A DNA stretch of 64,000 bases from Verrucomicrobiaceae bacterium (GTDB taxonomy: Bacteria; Verrucomicrobiota; Verrucomicrobiia; Verrucomicrobiales; Verrucomicrobiaceae): assembly GCA_947466075.1 (NCBI GenBank), contig CANIBP010000017.1, positions 28,270-92,269 of the forward strand, in the 5' to 3' direction. This document shows, one piece after another, positions 25,297-33,679 of the stretch. The position numbers and the translations under genes are program-made. Every line of letters starts with the position of its first letter. Within the stretch, counting starts at the first letter, position 1. The notes beneath the pieces were generated by a model. It saw only the letters and a list, made by a program, of their open reading frames with translations, searched no databases and had not been told where the DNA came from.

Positions 25297-28200
25297 TCAG
25301 TGATTGAACACGAATTCAGCCGAATTCAGCAGGCTCCACAGCACATCTTCAATGGCCGCCTGGCGGTTTGCCACGCCTACATCCAAAGCTTTGCCCGCTA
25401 TCGCTGCTTCCTCCGCTGTCGGCAGGCGTGAGTAGCACGCGAGATACAGTTCTTCTATGATCTGCGCGGGCTTTAGTTCGTTCTTCGCGAGTCTGGCAGC
25501 GCGCCCCTTGGCGCTGACGAGCATTTCCTGCAGTTTGTTGGAATTCATCAGATGCAGCGCCTGCACAACACTGGGTTTGGCATCGCGCTCGCAGGGACAC
25601 TCCGAGCTGGCGTTGGGACGTCCGAAGGCGTCCATGAACTGGCTTTCGAGCTTGTGATTCCATGTCTGTTTGGCCAGAGCATCGATGGGCATGCCGGAGA
25701 AAGGTTCTTTGACCTCGGTGATCTCGCAGACGGCATCGAGCAGCGTTTCAGCAGGCAAACGGCGGCGGTAACTGCGGCTGTAGTTCTTGAGATCGGCGAT
25801 GTTCGTCTCATTCGGCAGGCTGCTGAGTCGATAAACCTGCGATAGCATGATGGTGCGCATCAGATGCTTCAGATCATAGCCGTTCTTCACGAAATCTTGG
25901 GCGAGCCAATCGAGCAGCGGGCCGTTGCTAGGCGGATTCGAGGCGCGGAAGTCATCCACGGGATCAACAATGCCGCGGCCCATGAAGCTGGACCAGGTGC
26001 GGTTCACCACGGCCTGCGCGAAGTAGGGGTTCTTCGGGTTCGTCATCCAATCGGCCAGGACGGCACGCGGATCCTGCGTTTCGGCGATGGGGATTTCTTT
26101 GTCGGCAGGTGGACGTGGTTTCAGCGCGGCCTTCGTCACCGGGTGCTCAATGCTGGCCGCACCTGGAGAGAACCACCACTGCTCCGGTTCACCACTGATC
26201 GGAGCGGAGATGCCTTGGCCTTTGCGTTTCATCTGCGTGAAGAACGCCGCCATCTGGTAGTAGTCGGTCTGGTCCCACTTCTCCGTCGGATGATGATGGC
26301 ACTTGGCGCACTCCAAGCGCACGCCGAGGAAGATTTGACCGATGAACGTGGCGGCGTCGATGGGTTCGCGTTTGTCTCGCCAGATGGCGACGGGGCCGTT
26401 CTTGTGCGTGTTGCCCTCAGCCGTGAGGAGTTCAGTCGCAAAGCGATTCCATGGTTTGTTCTCGCGGAAACTCTGCCGAATCCACTGATCGAGCAGATAG
26501 ACCGGCTTCACGCCGATACGCGAAGGATTCGGACGAATGAGATCGCCCCACTTGATGGCCCAGTGATCGGCCCACTCGGGACGTTGCAGCAGTTGCTCGA
26601 TCCACTGCTCGTGCTTCTTCGGGTTTTTGTCCGCGAGGAAGGTGCGGGCTTCCTCAATGGTCGGCAGCATGCCGATGGCGTCCAGCGTGCTGCGACGCAG
26701 GAATTCCTCGTCGCTGCACGTCTCGCTGGGCAGATGGCCGAGCTTTTGCAGACGGGCATAGACGAGCTTGTCGATCTCGTTGCGCACCGTGAGCTTCGCA
26801 TAGCTCTCTGCTGGGAACAGCTTTTCAGCGGGCACCGCCACGCGCGAGATGCCCACCTGGCCCATGTAGCGGGCCACGATGACCGTCTCGCCGCTTTCCG
26901 TGCTCGTCTTGAGCTTTCCGGTTTCATCGACTGCCGCGATGGCCTTCTCTGATGAAATGTAATCCGTCAGAGCTGTGACATCGCGGGTGGAGCCGTCGCT
27001 ATATTTCGCCGTGACCTTCAGCGCCTGCTCCTCGCTCTTGCGATAGGTCTTCTCACTCGGCGTGACCTCGATGCCCGCCAGCGCAGGCTGGTTCGGCGTC
27101 TCGTAGGGCATGCCTTGCCGAATCCAGTCCGCGATGGTCTTCGCTGATGCCGAATCCGGTTCAAAGCGCTGCCCGCCCTCGTGCTGCACGCGCACGGTGG
27201 CCTTCTGCAGGATGAGGCTGTCTTCCGGCAGTGCGGGGAATACACGACGGCCACGCGAATCATTCACGACCTCCATGTAATCGGTCTTCGGGTCGAAGGC
27301 GAAGATGGAAAGCTTGAAGCCGGCCTGCCCGCTCGATTTGGCATGGCAGGAGCCGAGATTGCAGCCGGCCTTGCTGAGGATCGGCAGGATGTCCTTGGTG
27401 TAGGAAAGCGTCGGCGGCGTGCTCGGAGCTGACGCAGGCTTATCGGCCGCGAGCTTTGTCACGTTCGCCTTCTCATCGAGCTGAATGAGCTTGCCGCTGT
27501 CGAGCGCCGTGAAGATGTTTTTGCCATCCGCGCTCATCACCGCCGCATTCGGCACGCCCTCGAGTGTCGTGAGTTTCTTCTCTTTGCCGGAGGTGAAGGC
27601 CAGCCGCACGCCATCGTGCGTCTTCAATTCAGTCACGCCATGCACGCCGCCTTTTTCGGTGAGGTAGGTGAGGCTCGTGGAGTCGGGTGACCACAACAGC
27701 GCGTTCACACCGGCGGATTTGTCCCCGAGGAGCATCAGCATCTCCTTGCTGGCAATGTCCCACACCTTGAGATCCTTGTCCGCGCTGCCGGTGGCGAGCC
27801 ATTTGCCGTCCGTGCTGAAGCCGAGCGCCGTGATGTGGCCCACATGCCCCTCGATCTTGGCGATCTCCTTGAAGGTGGCCGCGTCCCACACCTTCGCGAG
27901 GTTGTCCGCACCGCCGGAGGCGATCTGCTTGCCGTCTTTGCTGATCGCGAGGATCAAAACATTGTCCGCATGCGCTTCAATCGTCTGCGCGGGCTTCGCC
28001 TCGCCGAGCTTCCAGCGATGCAGCACGCCTTTCACACTCGTGGCACCATCCGCGACGATCAGCGTCGTGTTGTCGAGCAGGAAGATCAGTCCCGTCACGC
28101 GGCCTTCAAGTGGAGCGGCCAAGGTGTGCGCCACCTTCCAATCCGCCGCATTCCACACCAGCACGGTGCGATAACCGCCCGCCGCGAGCAGCGAACCATC

Positions 28201-28773
28201 GGCATTCCACGCTAGTGACTGCACTACATCCTGGTGGCCTTCGAGCGTTGCGATCACGGGTGAGTCCTTCGCCGTCACATCACGCACCAGCACTCGATTC
28301 CCAAAGCCAGCAGCGAGCTTCTTGCCATCAGGACTCAGTGCCAGCGTCGTCGCTGGTGCATGACCCACAGGAAGAGCCACCAGTTTGTCCGCCGGTGTCA
28401 GTTCGCCGAACTTCTTCAGCGCCGCATCATCCCAGGCCGCGCCCGCGTTCACCCAGGCCTTGAGCAGATTGATCTGCTTCTCTGGCATCTGCTTCTTCGG
28501 TGGCATATGCGCATCGCCGGCATCGCTCAAGGCCGTGATCAGCGCACTGTGCCCCGCATCGCCCGCTTTCAGCGCGGCGCCATCTTCGCCGCCCTTGAGC
28601 GCCAGATCGCGCGTCTCCAGCGAGAGACCGCTTTTCTTCTTCTCCGCGTTGTGGCAGCCGAGGCACTGCGTCTTCAAAATCCCCATCGCCTGCACCGGAT
28701 ACACCTTCGCCACCTCCGCATGAAGCGAGGTGGTGAGCAAGACGAGCAACAGGGCTTTTCGGCGGGCAATCAT
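25297..28773 (-). CDS. WD40 + PSCyt1 cytochrome + DUF1549/DUF1553 (PSD1) protein
   Basis: A 1158-residue exported protein. It begins with a short signal peptide and a first cytochrome-like C-L-G-C-H near residue 40. A WD40 propeller (about 130-430) shows repeated G-H-x(n)-V-W-D units. A second C-N-L-G-S-C-H site lies near residue 475, followed by a Big-2-like Ig segment around 570-650, then DUF1549 and DUF1553 in the C-terminal half, with E-C-A-K-C-H-H-H-P and N-R-x-W. The family is restricted mainly to PVC bacteria; a role in periplasmic redox breakdown of polysaccharides has been suggested but is unproven. The ATG at 28773 is preferred to a GTG two codons upstream. Confidence 0.9.
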   Translation of the reverse strand: MIARRKALLLVLLTTSLHAEVAKVYPVQAMGILKTQCLGCHNAEKKKSGLSLETRDLALKGGEDGAALKAGDAGHSALITALSDAGDAHMPPKKQMPEKQINLLKAWVNAGAAWDDAALKKFGELTPADKLVALPVGHAPATTLALSPDGKKLAAGFGNRVLVRDVTAKDSPVIATLEGHQDVVQSLAWNADGSLLAAGGYRTVLVWNAADWKVAHTLAAPLEGRVTGLIFLLDNTTLIVADGATSVKGVLHRWKLGEAKPAQTIEAHADNVLILAISKDGKQIASGGADNLAKVWDAATFKEIAKIEGHVGHITALGFSTDGKWLATGSADKDLKVWDIASKEMLMLLGDKSAGVNALLWSPDSTSLTYLTEKGGVHGVTELKTHDGVRLAFTSGKEKKLTTLEGVPNAAVMSADGKNIFTALDSGKLIQLDEKANVTKLAADKPASAPSTPPTLSYTKDILPILSKAGCNLGSCHAKSSGQAGFKLSIFAFDPKTDYMEVVNDSRGRRVFPALPEDSLILQKATVRVQHEGGQRFEPDSASAKTIADWIRQGMPYETPNQPALAGIEVTPSEKTYRKSEEQALKVTAKYSDGSTRDVTALTDYISSEKAIAAVDETGKLKTSTESGETVIVARYMGQVGISRVAVPAEKLFPAESYAKLTVRNEIDKLVYARLQKLGHLPSETCSDEEFLRRSTLDAIGMLPTIEEARTFLADKNPKKHEQWIEQLLQRPEWADHWAIKWGDLIRPNPSRIGVKPVYLLDQWIRQSFRENKPWNRFATELLTAEGNTHKNGPVAIWRDKREPIDAATFIGQIFLGVRLECAKCHHHPTEKWDQTDYYQMAAFFTQMKRKGQGISAPISGEPEQWWFSPGAASIEHPVTKAALKPRPPADKEIPIAETQDPRAVLADWMTNPKNPYFAQAVVNRTWSSFMGRGIVDPVDDFRASNPPSNGPLLDWLAQDFVKNGYDLKHLMRTIMLSQVYRLSSLPNETNIADLKNYSRSYRRRLPAETLLDAVCEITEVKEPFSGMPIDALAKQTWNHKLESQFMDAFGRPNASSECPCERDAKPSVVQALHLMNSNKLQEMLVSAKGRAARLAKNELKPAQIIEELYLACYSRLPTAEEAAIAGKALDVGVANRQAAIEDVLWSLLNSAEFVFNH

Positions 28774-28818
28774 GAGCACTTCAAACTACGGGCTCTCCAA
28801 CGCGTCTCTTGCCGCGCA

Positions 28819-28989
28819 TCACTCCTGGAGCGGCTGATTGGAGATCGACACGTCGTCCACATACAGCGTCGCGGATTTGTAATGCTCGTTGTAGGCGCTG
28901 AGGCCGATCTCGAGGCTGTTGTAGATGGTGTTGGCCAGAATCAGAGTCTGCCCATGGGTGTCGATGATCTTCTGCCCATGTGAAATCAT
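28819..28989 (-). pseudogene. C-terminal remnant of a secreted protein
   Basis: The minus strand reads 56 codons that end T-L-Y-V-D-D-V-S-I-S-N-Q-P-L-Q-E then stop. L-E-I-G-L-S-A-Y-N-E and S-A-T-L-Y-V-D-D-V-x-I-S are typical of the last strand pair of a secreted concanavalin-like/jelly-roll domain. No N-terminal part, signal peptide or own promoter is present; directly upstream lies the stop codon of the TOPRIM-like gene (overlapping ATGA). The simplest reading is that the 5' part was replaced when the ATPase/TOPRIM cassette arrived. A real 56-residue peptide is possible but less likely. Confidence 0.6.
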
Positions 28990-29645
28990 CGCCAAGACTT
29001 CAACTGTTCCACAAACATAGCTAAACTGCGAGATGCTTGGATGGCAGGTTCAAGCGGTTGTTCCGCTGCCTGCCAGAACAATTCGGCACGGGTGAGATTG
29101 CGGACACGGGCTTCCTCATCGCGCAAATCCTTGAGCTGGGGCGGTGGTTGTTTGCCGTAGTAGTCGCGGGCCGTCTTTTGAGAAGCCTGAGCAAAAAGAG
29201 GCAAGTCTTCGCGATCTGGTTTCAGCAGTTTGAGCACCCAACTTTCGATCATTTCAACAGGCACCGCCAGAGCGACATCCACAGGCCATTTTGAGGCATC
29301 CGGGCCAAGCTCCTCTATCAGCATTTGCTGCATTGCTGGATAGCGAGGTGCTTTCGTTTTATCTAATGCGGGTAGCGGACGTGGGTAGGCACGGCCACCG
29401 GGGTGCTGCGGGGCACGGTCGTTATCCACAGCAATGATCACAGCGATGTCCTGCCTATCGGCCCAGTGTTTGAAGCGGCAAATGAGCAACTTGGAGGTGG
29501 CGAGGACCGACTTCCAGTTCGCTCCGGGGCGCACTCGGTATTCGTCGCCGTATGCGAATGAGCGCCCCGTCGCCTGTTCAGCGAGACGCTCGTAGAACAT
29601 CTCGTCGTCCTCGCCTTCGGAAAGAATGTAGAGATGTGTAGCCAT
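28986..29645 (-). CDS. DUF4276 TOPRIM-like protein (partner of the ATPase)
   Basis: A 219-residue cytoplasmic protein. It opens M-A-T-H-L-Y-I-L-S-E-G-E-D-D-E-M-F-Y, with the single conserved Glu of a TOPRIM domain, followed by V-I-I-A-V-D-N-D-R-A-P with the D-x-D acidic pair near residue 80, and V-P-V-E-M-I-E-S-W-V-L-K-L-L. TOPRIM domains in OLD-type and RloB/AbiLii-type proteins are nucleases or regulators in phage defence. I start at 29645, one base after the ATPase stop (TGA-G-ATG), which indicates tight coupling; a longer open frame upstream overlaps the ATPase. Together with the ATPase it resembles a split OLD-like system. Function is inferred. Confidence 0.75.
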   Translation of the reverse strand: MATHLYILSEGEDDEMFYERLAEQATGRSFAYGDEYRVRPGANWKSVLATSKLLICRFKHWADRQDIAVIIAVDNDRAPQHPGGRAYPRPLPALDKTKAPRYPAMQQMLIEELGPDASKWPVDVALAVPVEMIESWVLKLLKPDREDLPLFAQASQKTARDYYGKQPPPQLKDLRDEEARVRNLTRAELFWQAAEQPLEPAIQASRSLAMFVEQLKSWR

Positions 29646-29646
29646 C

Positions 29647-30651
29647 TCAGGCTTTGGCATTACTTTTGAAAATCTGCGGCACGCCTCCCACAAGGCCCGA
29701 GAACCACAGATTACCGAGTGGCATGTCATCAGGATCCACCTTGTCGTAATCCAGTCCTTCGAGTTTGTCAGCCAGCGAGGTCAGCGTACTGGCTCCGTCC
29801 TTTTTCTCCACAATGATGACGGCCTCCTTGTCATCTTGGAAACAGTCAACGAGATAGGGATTGTGGGTTGTGGCGATGATATTGATCTGGTGCTTTTCGG
29901 CGATGTCTTTCATCATTGGTGCCACATGCTCGAAAAGGCGCGGATGAAGGCCACGATCAATATCTTCCAACAGAATGATCGGTGGTGGGTTCTCCTGATG
30001 GAGAATAGTGAGGATGCAGAGAACTAGGCGCGTGCCCTCTGAAAGCTCGGTGGCGGGAAGAGGTTCCTTGAGCCCCTTTTCGCGCACTTGGATTTGTTTC
30101 TTGCCTTGTTCAACTGTGCGGAGGCTCAGCTTATCCACCTCAGGAACCAAACGTTTGAAACTTGCTTCAATTTTTTCGAAAAGGTCTTCTCGGTCGCCGC
30201 TCTTGAGAGTTTCAAGAACTTGAGCTGTGCCTTTGCCAGAAGAAGACACAGCGGCGTTTGCTACAACTGTTTCGATGCCAGAAACCTCCTCCGAGTTGAT
30301 GTTGTAGATAGCGAAGGATTCTGGCTTCCAAGGAATTTCGTTGGCTGGCACTTGAAGCAAGCTCCCCCCGGCTGCGACGTGGCAATCTATTCTTTGGTCT
30401 CCCATCCAAACAGATATTCCGGCGTCACTTGTTCCCGAGTTCACATGTCGTTGCCACCTGGACTCCAAGAGCCAGAACTTCTTTCCATTCTTGTTCTCAG
30501 CGGAAGTGAACTTGCCTGCTGTCTTTGTAAAAGCCTTCAGTAAATTGCTCTTCCCCGACCCATTCGCACCCACGACGAGCGAGAAGGGTCGCAGTTTGAC
30601 TTCGGCATCGACGAACGAGCGGTAGTTTTGGATGCGTACGCGGGTGATCAT
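29647..30651 (-). CDS. OLD/AAA_15-21-type ATPase
   Basis: A 334-residue SMC/ABC-like ATPase. M-I-T-R-V-R-I-Q-N-Y-R-S-F at the start is the classic opening of OLD/RecF-like ATPases. Walker A is G-A-N-G-S-G-K-S-N near residue 34; the signature-like L-S-E-G-T-R-L-V-L-C near 220 is followed by Walker B I-I-L-L-E-D-I-D-R-G and the His switch I-A-T-T-H-N-P-Y. It should dimerise on ATP and drive the adjacent TOPRIM-like protein. The open frame extends to 30756 but homology and codon context favour 30651. The DNA seems less GC-rich than flanking genes, suggesting transfer. Confidence 0.8.
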   Translation of the reverse strand: MITRVRIQNYRSFVDAEVKLRPFSLVVGANGSGKSNLLKAFTKTAGKFTSAENKNGKKFWLLESRWQRHVNSGTSDAGISVWMGDQRIDCHVAAGGSLLQVPANEIPWKPESFAIYNINSEEVSGIETVVANAAVSSSGKGTAQVLETLKSGDREDLFEKIEASFKRLVPEVDKLSLRTVEQGKKQIQVREKGLKEPLPATELSEGTRLVLCILTILHQENPPPIILLEDIDRGLHPRLFEHVAPMMKDIAEKHQINIIATTHNPYLVDCFQDDKEAVIIVEKKDGASTLTSLADKLEGLDYDKVDPDDMPLGNLWFSGLVGGVPQIFKSNAKA

Positions 30652-30731
30652 TACCAGAAGGCTAGCTTGTCCATCTTTAGGCTGCAAGGGAGTAAAGTCG
30701 AGATGGCTGGAGTTTGAGTCTGCACACCCCA

Positions 30732-30768
30732 AACAAAAACGCCTGACCGTTTTCACGATCAGGCGTTC
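30732..30768 (-). terminator. Intrinsic terminator downstream of efp
   Basis: AACGCCTGA (30738-30746) pairs perfectly with TCAGGCGTT (30759-30767) around a 12-nt loop. Read on the minus strand the stem is followed by TTTTTGTTT. It lies 25 bp after the efp stop and separates efp from the ATPase gene that begins at 30651. Confidence 0.85.
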
Positions 30769-30792
30769 GTCGAATGATTCAGTCCGCAGAAC

Positions 30793-31362
30793 TCAGTTCG
30801 CGCGACCGAGGTAGGTGCCGTCTTCGGTCTTGACGCTGATCTTGTCACCATTGCCGACGAACAGCGGCACCTGCACGCGCATGCCGGACTCGGTGATCGC
30901 TTCCTTGTACACGTTGTTGGCGGAGTCGCCCTTCACGCCCGCAGGGCTGTCGGTGATGGTCATGATGATGTTGGCGGGCAACTCGATGCCGGCGACGACG
31001 TCATCAGCAAAGACGACGAGGTACTTCTGGCCTTCGATGAGGTAGCCGCGGGTCTTGGCGTCGAGCTTGTCCTCGCCGATGAGCACGTCTTCAAAGGTGT
31101 CCGGGTGGATGAAGTGGTAGCCGTCGCCATCCTTGTAGCTGTACTCGTGGTTGTCGCGCACGAGGTTCACGGATTCGAGCGACTCATTGGAAGTCATGCG
31201 CAGGTTGTACATCTTGCCGATGGTGATGCTGCGGATGGACATCTGCACGAACGACGCCATGCGTGGCGGGGTCTTGAGTTCGGTGTCGGTGACGACGCAC
31301 ACGTCGTTGTTGTGACGGACGGCGTGGCCTTTGCGGAGATTGATGACGGGGGTGGCTGGCAT
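30793..31362 (-). CDS. efp: Translation elongation factor P
   Basis: A 189-residue three-domain EF-P, which binds between the P and E sites and relieves ribosome stalling at polyproline. The N-terminal KOW-like domain contains the tip loop T-P-P-R-M-A-S-F; the residue aligned with E. coli Lys34 is Arg34. The central domain includes V-V-A-G-I-E-L-P, and the C-terminal OB domain contains T-D-S-P-A-G-V-K-G-D-S-A, ending T-Y-L-G-R-A-N. An Arg tip is found in EarP-type (rhamnosylated) or unmodified EF-Ps; no modifying enzyme is present in the window. It is a single gene with its own terminator, divergent from the serine hydrolase gene. Confidence 0.93.
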   Translation of the reverse strand: MPATPVINLRKGHAVRHNNDVCVVTDTELKTPPRMASFVQMSIRSITIGKMYNLRMTSNESLESVNLVRDNHEYSYKDGDGYHFIHPDTFEDVLIGEDKLDAKTRGYLIEGQKYLVVFADDVVAGIELPANIIMTITDSPAGVKGDSANNVYKEAITESGMRVQVPLFVGNGDKISVKTEDGTYLGRAN

Positions 31363-31613
31363 AAGAGCGTGCTTTCATGGCGAGTTTACAGCGCTTTGCA
31401 AGCGCCTGTTCGGGGTGGGTGGGGTGCAAGTTACAACCGGGCAAGAGATTGAAATGAGAACATGAACCCTTTCTCCTATTACTGGAGTCCTGTGAGAAAT
31501 CGGCATTACAACAAAACCCATGTGGATCCTCTCCCATTCTCAAGAAGCCTCGCTTGCTGCTCCTAGTCTTCTGAATCAAGGTCTAGTCCTCTCGATCCAG
31601 ATCGAAATTCACC
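31363..31613. other. Intergenic divergent promoter region (efp / serine hydrolase)
   Basis: About 250 bp between two divergent genes. I see no open frame with coding character and no strong hairpin. It should hold both promoters, but no convincing -35/-10 pair stands out. Confidence 0.4.
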
Positions 31614-33620
31614 ATGAACACCCACCACCTCATCGCCTCCCTTGCCACGATCCTTGTGGCTTCCCTAGGGACGCTGGCGGCAGGCGAGCCTGCGCTTCCT
31701 GAAGTCTTCCAAGCCGGGAAGTTGGCCGAACTGGGTGCAGCGATCACGCAGGCGGTGAGCGAGGCGAAGATTGTGGGGGCGGTGCTGTGGGTGGAGCGTG
31801 AGGGCGTGGCGCATCACCGGGCCTTTGGCCAGCGGGCGCTGAAGCCAGAGGTGGAAGCCATGACGGAGGACACGATTTTTGATGTAGCCTCGATCACCAA
31901 GGCGGTCGCCACTGCGAGCGCGGCGATGCGGTGTGTGGAGCGCGGTCTGCTGAACGTGGATGATCCCGTGTCGAAGCATCTCGCGGAATTCACCGGCGAG
32001 GGACGTGAAAAGATCACGATCAAACATCTCCTGCTGCACAGCTCGGGTTTGCAGGTGAACCTGAACGGGACGCGGCCCCCCTTCAGCCACAGCCCTGCCG
32101 AGGCCTATGCGCAGGCCTGCCGCGAGAAGCCGCTGTTTGAGCCGGGCAGCGCCTTTTCCTACAGCAGCGTGGGCAGCTTGGTTCTGGGGCTGGTGATCCA
32201 GCGGGTGACGGGGCAGGGGCTGGATGCGTTTTGCCGCACGGAGATTTTCGAGCCGCTGAAGATGCGGGACACGCTGTTCCGTCCGGCGGGTGAGGCACTT
32301 CGTCGCGTGGCCCCATCAAGCGCTCCGGAGCGCGGGCAGGTGGACGACACCGTCGCGCGGGAGATGGGCGGAGTGGCGGGCCATGCCTCGCTCTTCACCA
32401 CGGCGCCGGATCTGGCCCGCTTTGCCCGCATGATGCGGAACCACGGCGAACTCGATGGCGTGCGTGTGTTCAAAGCGGAAACCCTCCTACTCATGACGAG
32501 TGTGCAGAGTCCGCCGGGCCTGCGCTCGCCTGATGCGCAGAACCTGCCGGTGCGGCGCGGCCTCGGCTGGGACATCGACACGCCGTATCGCACGCCGCCG
32601 CATGATTACTCGCTGGCACGCGGGGCGCTCTTCCCCGTTGGCAGCTATGGCCACACGGGCTGGACGGGGCAGATGCTGTGGATCGATCCATTCTCGCGGA
32701 CCTTCGTGATCTTCCTATGCAATCGTTACGGCAGTGACGGCAAGGACACGCGGCCGGAGGTGTATCGCCTGCATTACCGTATTTCGACGCTCGCTGCGGA
32801 GGCGGTGAAGGGCTTTAATTTCAAGAAGGTGCCGGGGACGCCGCCGACGAATGCCGTGACGAAAGAACCACCGTTCACGAACAGCCTGGGCATGAAGTTC
32901 GTCCCAGTGCCGGGCACGAAGGTGCTCATGTGCATGCATGAGACGAGACGCGCGGATTACGCCGCGTATGCCGCGACTCATCCCGATGCCGAGGCCTCCT
33001 GGCGGGATGTCTCCATGGAAAAGATCCCCGTCGGCGCGGGCGATGACGAGCCGGTGGTGAATGTGAGCTGGGATGATGCGAAGGCGTTCTGCGCGTGGCT
33101 GGGCAGCAAGGAAGGGCGCAGCTATCGCCTGCCCACTGACCGTGAGTGGAGCATCGCCGTCGGCATTGGTGAGTATGAACCTGCCACGGGAGCCACACCG
33201 GAGAGTCTGAGCGCGAAGCTCAAAGGCGTGTATCCCTGGGGTCGGCAATGGCCGCCGGTGAAGGGTGCGGGAAACTATGCGGAGGAAGATTGCCGGAAGA
33301 AGATTCAGTCCGAGAAGACGATGCAAGGCTATGCCGACGGGTTTGCCGTGACATCACCTGTGATGAGCTTCCCACCAAACGAACTGGGCATTCATGATCT
33401 GGGCGGCAACGTGTGGGAATGGTGCGAGGACTGGTTCAACGCCGAGCAGAAACTGCACGTCCTGCGTGGAGCATCCTGGGGCAGCAGTGCCCGCGAACCG
33501 TTGCTGTCCTCCTTCCGCGGCCCGCAGACGGCCGATCGTCGCTGGCGTTGTGACGGTTTCCGCTGCGTGCTGGAAGTGTCGGCGGTGCCTGCTGACGGCG
33601 AGAGCGCCGTGCCGAAATAG
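31614..33620 (+). CDS. Secreted class C beta-lactamase-like serine hydrolase fused to a formylglycine-generating-enzyme-like domain
   Basis: A 668-residue exported protein. Signal peptide M-N-T-H-H-L-I-A-S-L-A-T-I-L-V-A-S. Residues about 40-400 are a serine hydrolase (esterase/DD-peptidase type): the nucleophile S-x-x-K is S-I-T-K near residue 93, Y-S-S near 184 is the Y-x-N-like second motif, and G-H-T-G-W near 343 is the third. From about residue 425 a C-terminal FGE-sulfatase fold follows: F-V-P-V-P-G-T, P-V-V-N-V-S-W-D-D-A-K-A-F-C-A-W, Y-R-L-P-T-D-R-E-W, L-G-G-N-V-W-E-W-C-E-D-W and R-C-D-G-F-R-C-V. In non-enzymatic members this fold binds sugars. The combination in one exported chain is unusual. 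Confidence 0.88.
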   Translation: MNTHHLIASLATILVASLGTLAAGEPALPEVFQAGKLAELGAAITQAVSEAKIVGAVLWVEREGVAHHRAFGQRALKPEVEAMTEDTIFDVASITKAVATASAAMRCVERGLLNVDDPVSKHLAEFTGEGREKITIKHLLLHSSGLQVNLNGTRPPFSHSPAEAYAQACREKPLFEPGSAFSYSSVGSLVLGLVIQRVTGQGLDAFCRTEIFEPLKMRDTLFRPAGEALRRVAPSSAPERGQVDDTVAREMGGVAGHASLFTTAPDLARFARMMRNHGELDGVRVFKAETLLLMTSVQSPPGLRSPDAQNLPVRRGLGWDIDTPYRTPPHDYSLARGALFPVGSYGHTGWTGQMLWIDPFSRTFVIFLCNRYGSDGKDTRPEVYRLHYRISTLAAEAVKGFNFKKVPGTPPTNAVTKEPPFTNSLGMKFVPVPGTKVLMCMHETRRADYAAYAATHPDAEASWRDVSMEKIPVGAGDDEPVVNVSWDDAKAFCAWLGSKEGRSYRLPTDREWSIAVGIGEYEPATGATPESLSAKLKGVYPWGRQWPPVKGAGNYAEEDCRKKIQSEKTMQGYADGFAVTSPVMSFPPNELGIHDLGGNVWEWCEDWFNAEQKLHVLRGASWGSSAREPLLSSFRGPQTADRRWRCDGFRCVLEVSAVPADGESAVPK

Positions 33621-33679
33621 CAGGAAATGCACAGCCAAAGCTCGTTTGATGTTGGCACTTCTCTGAATCAACGTCGCCC

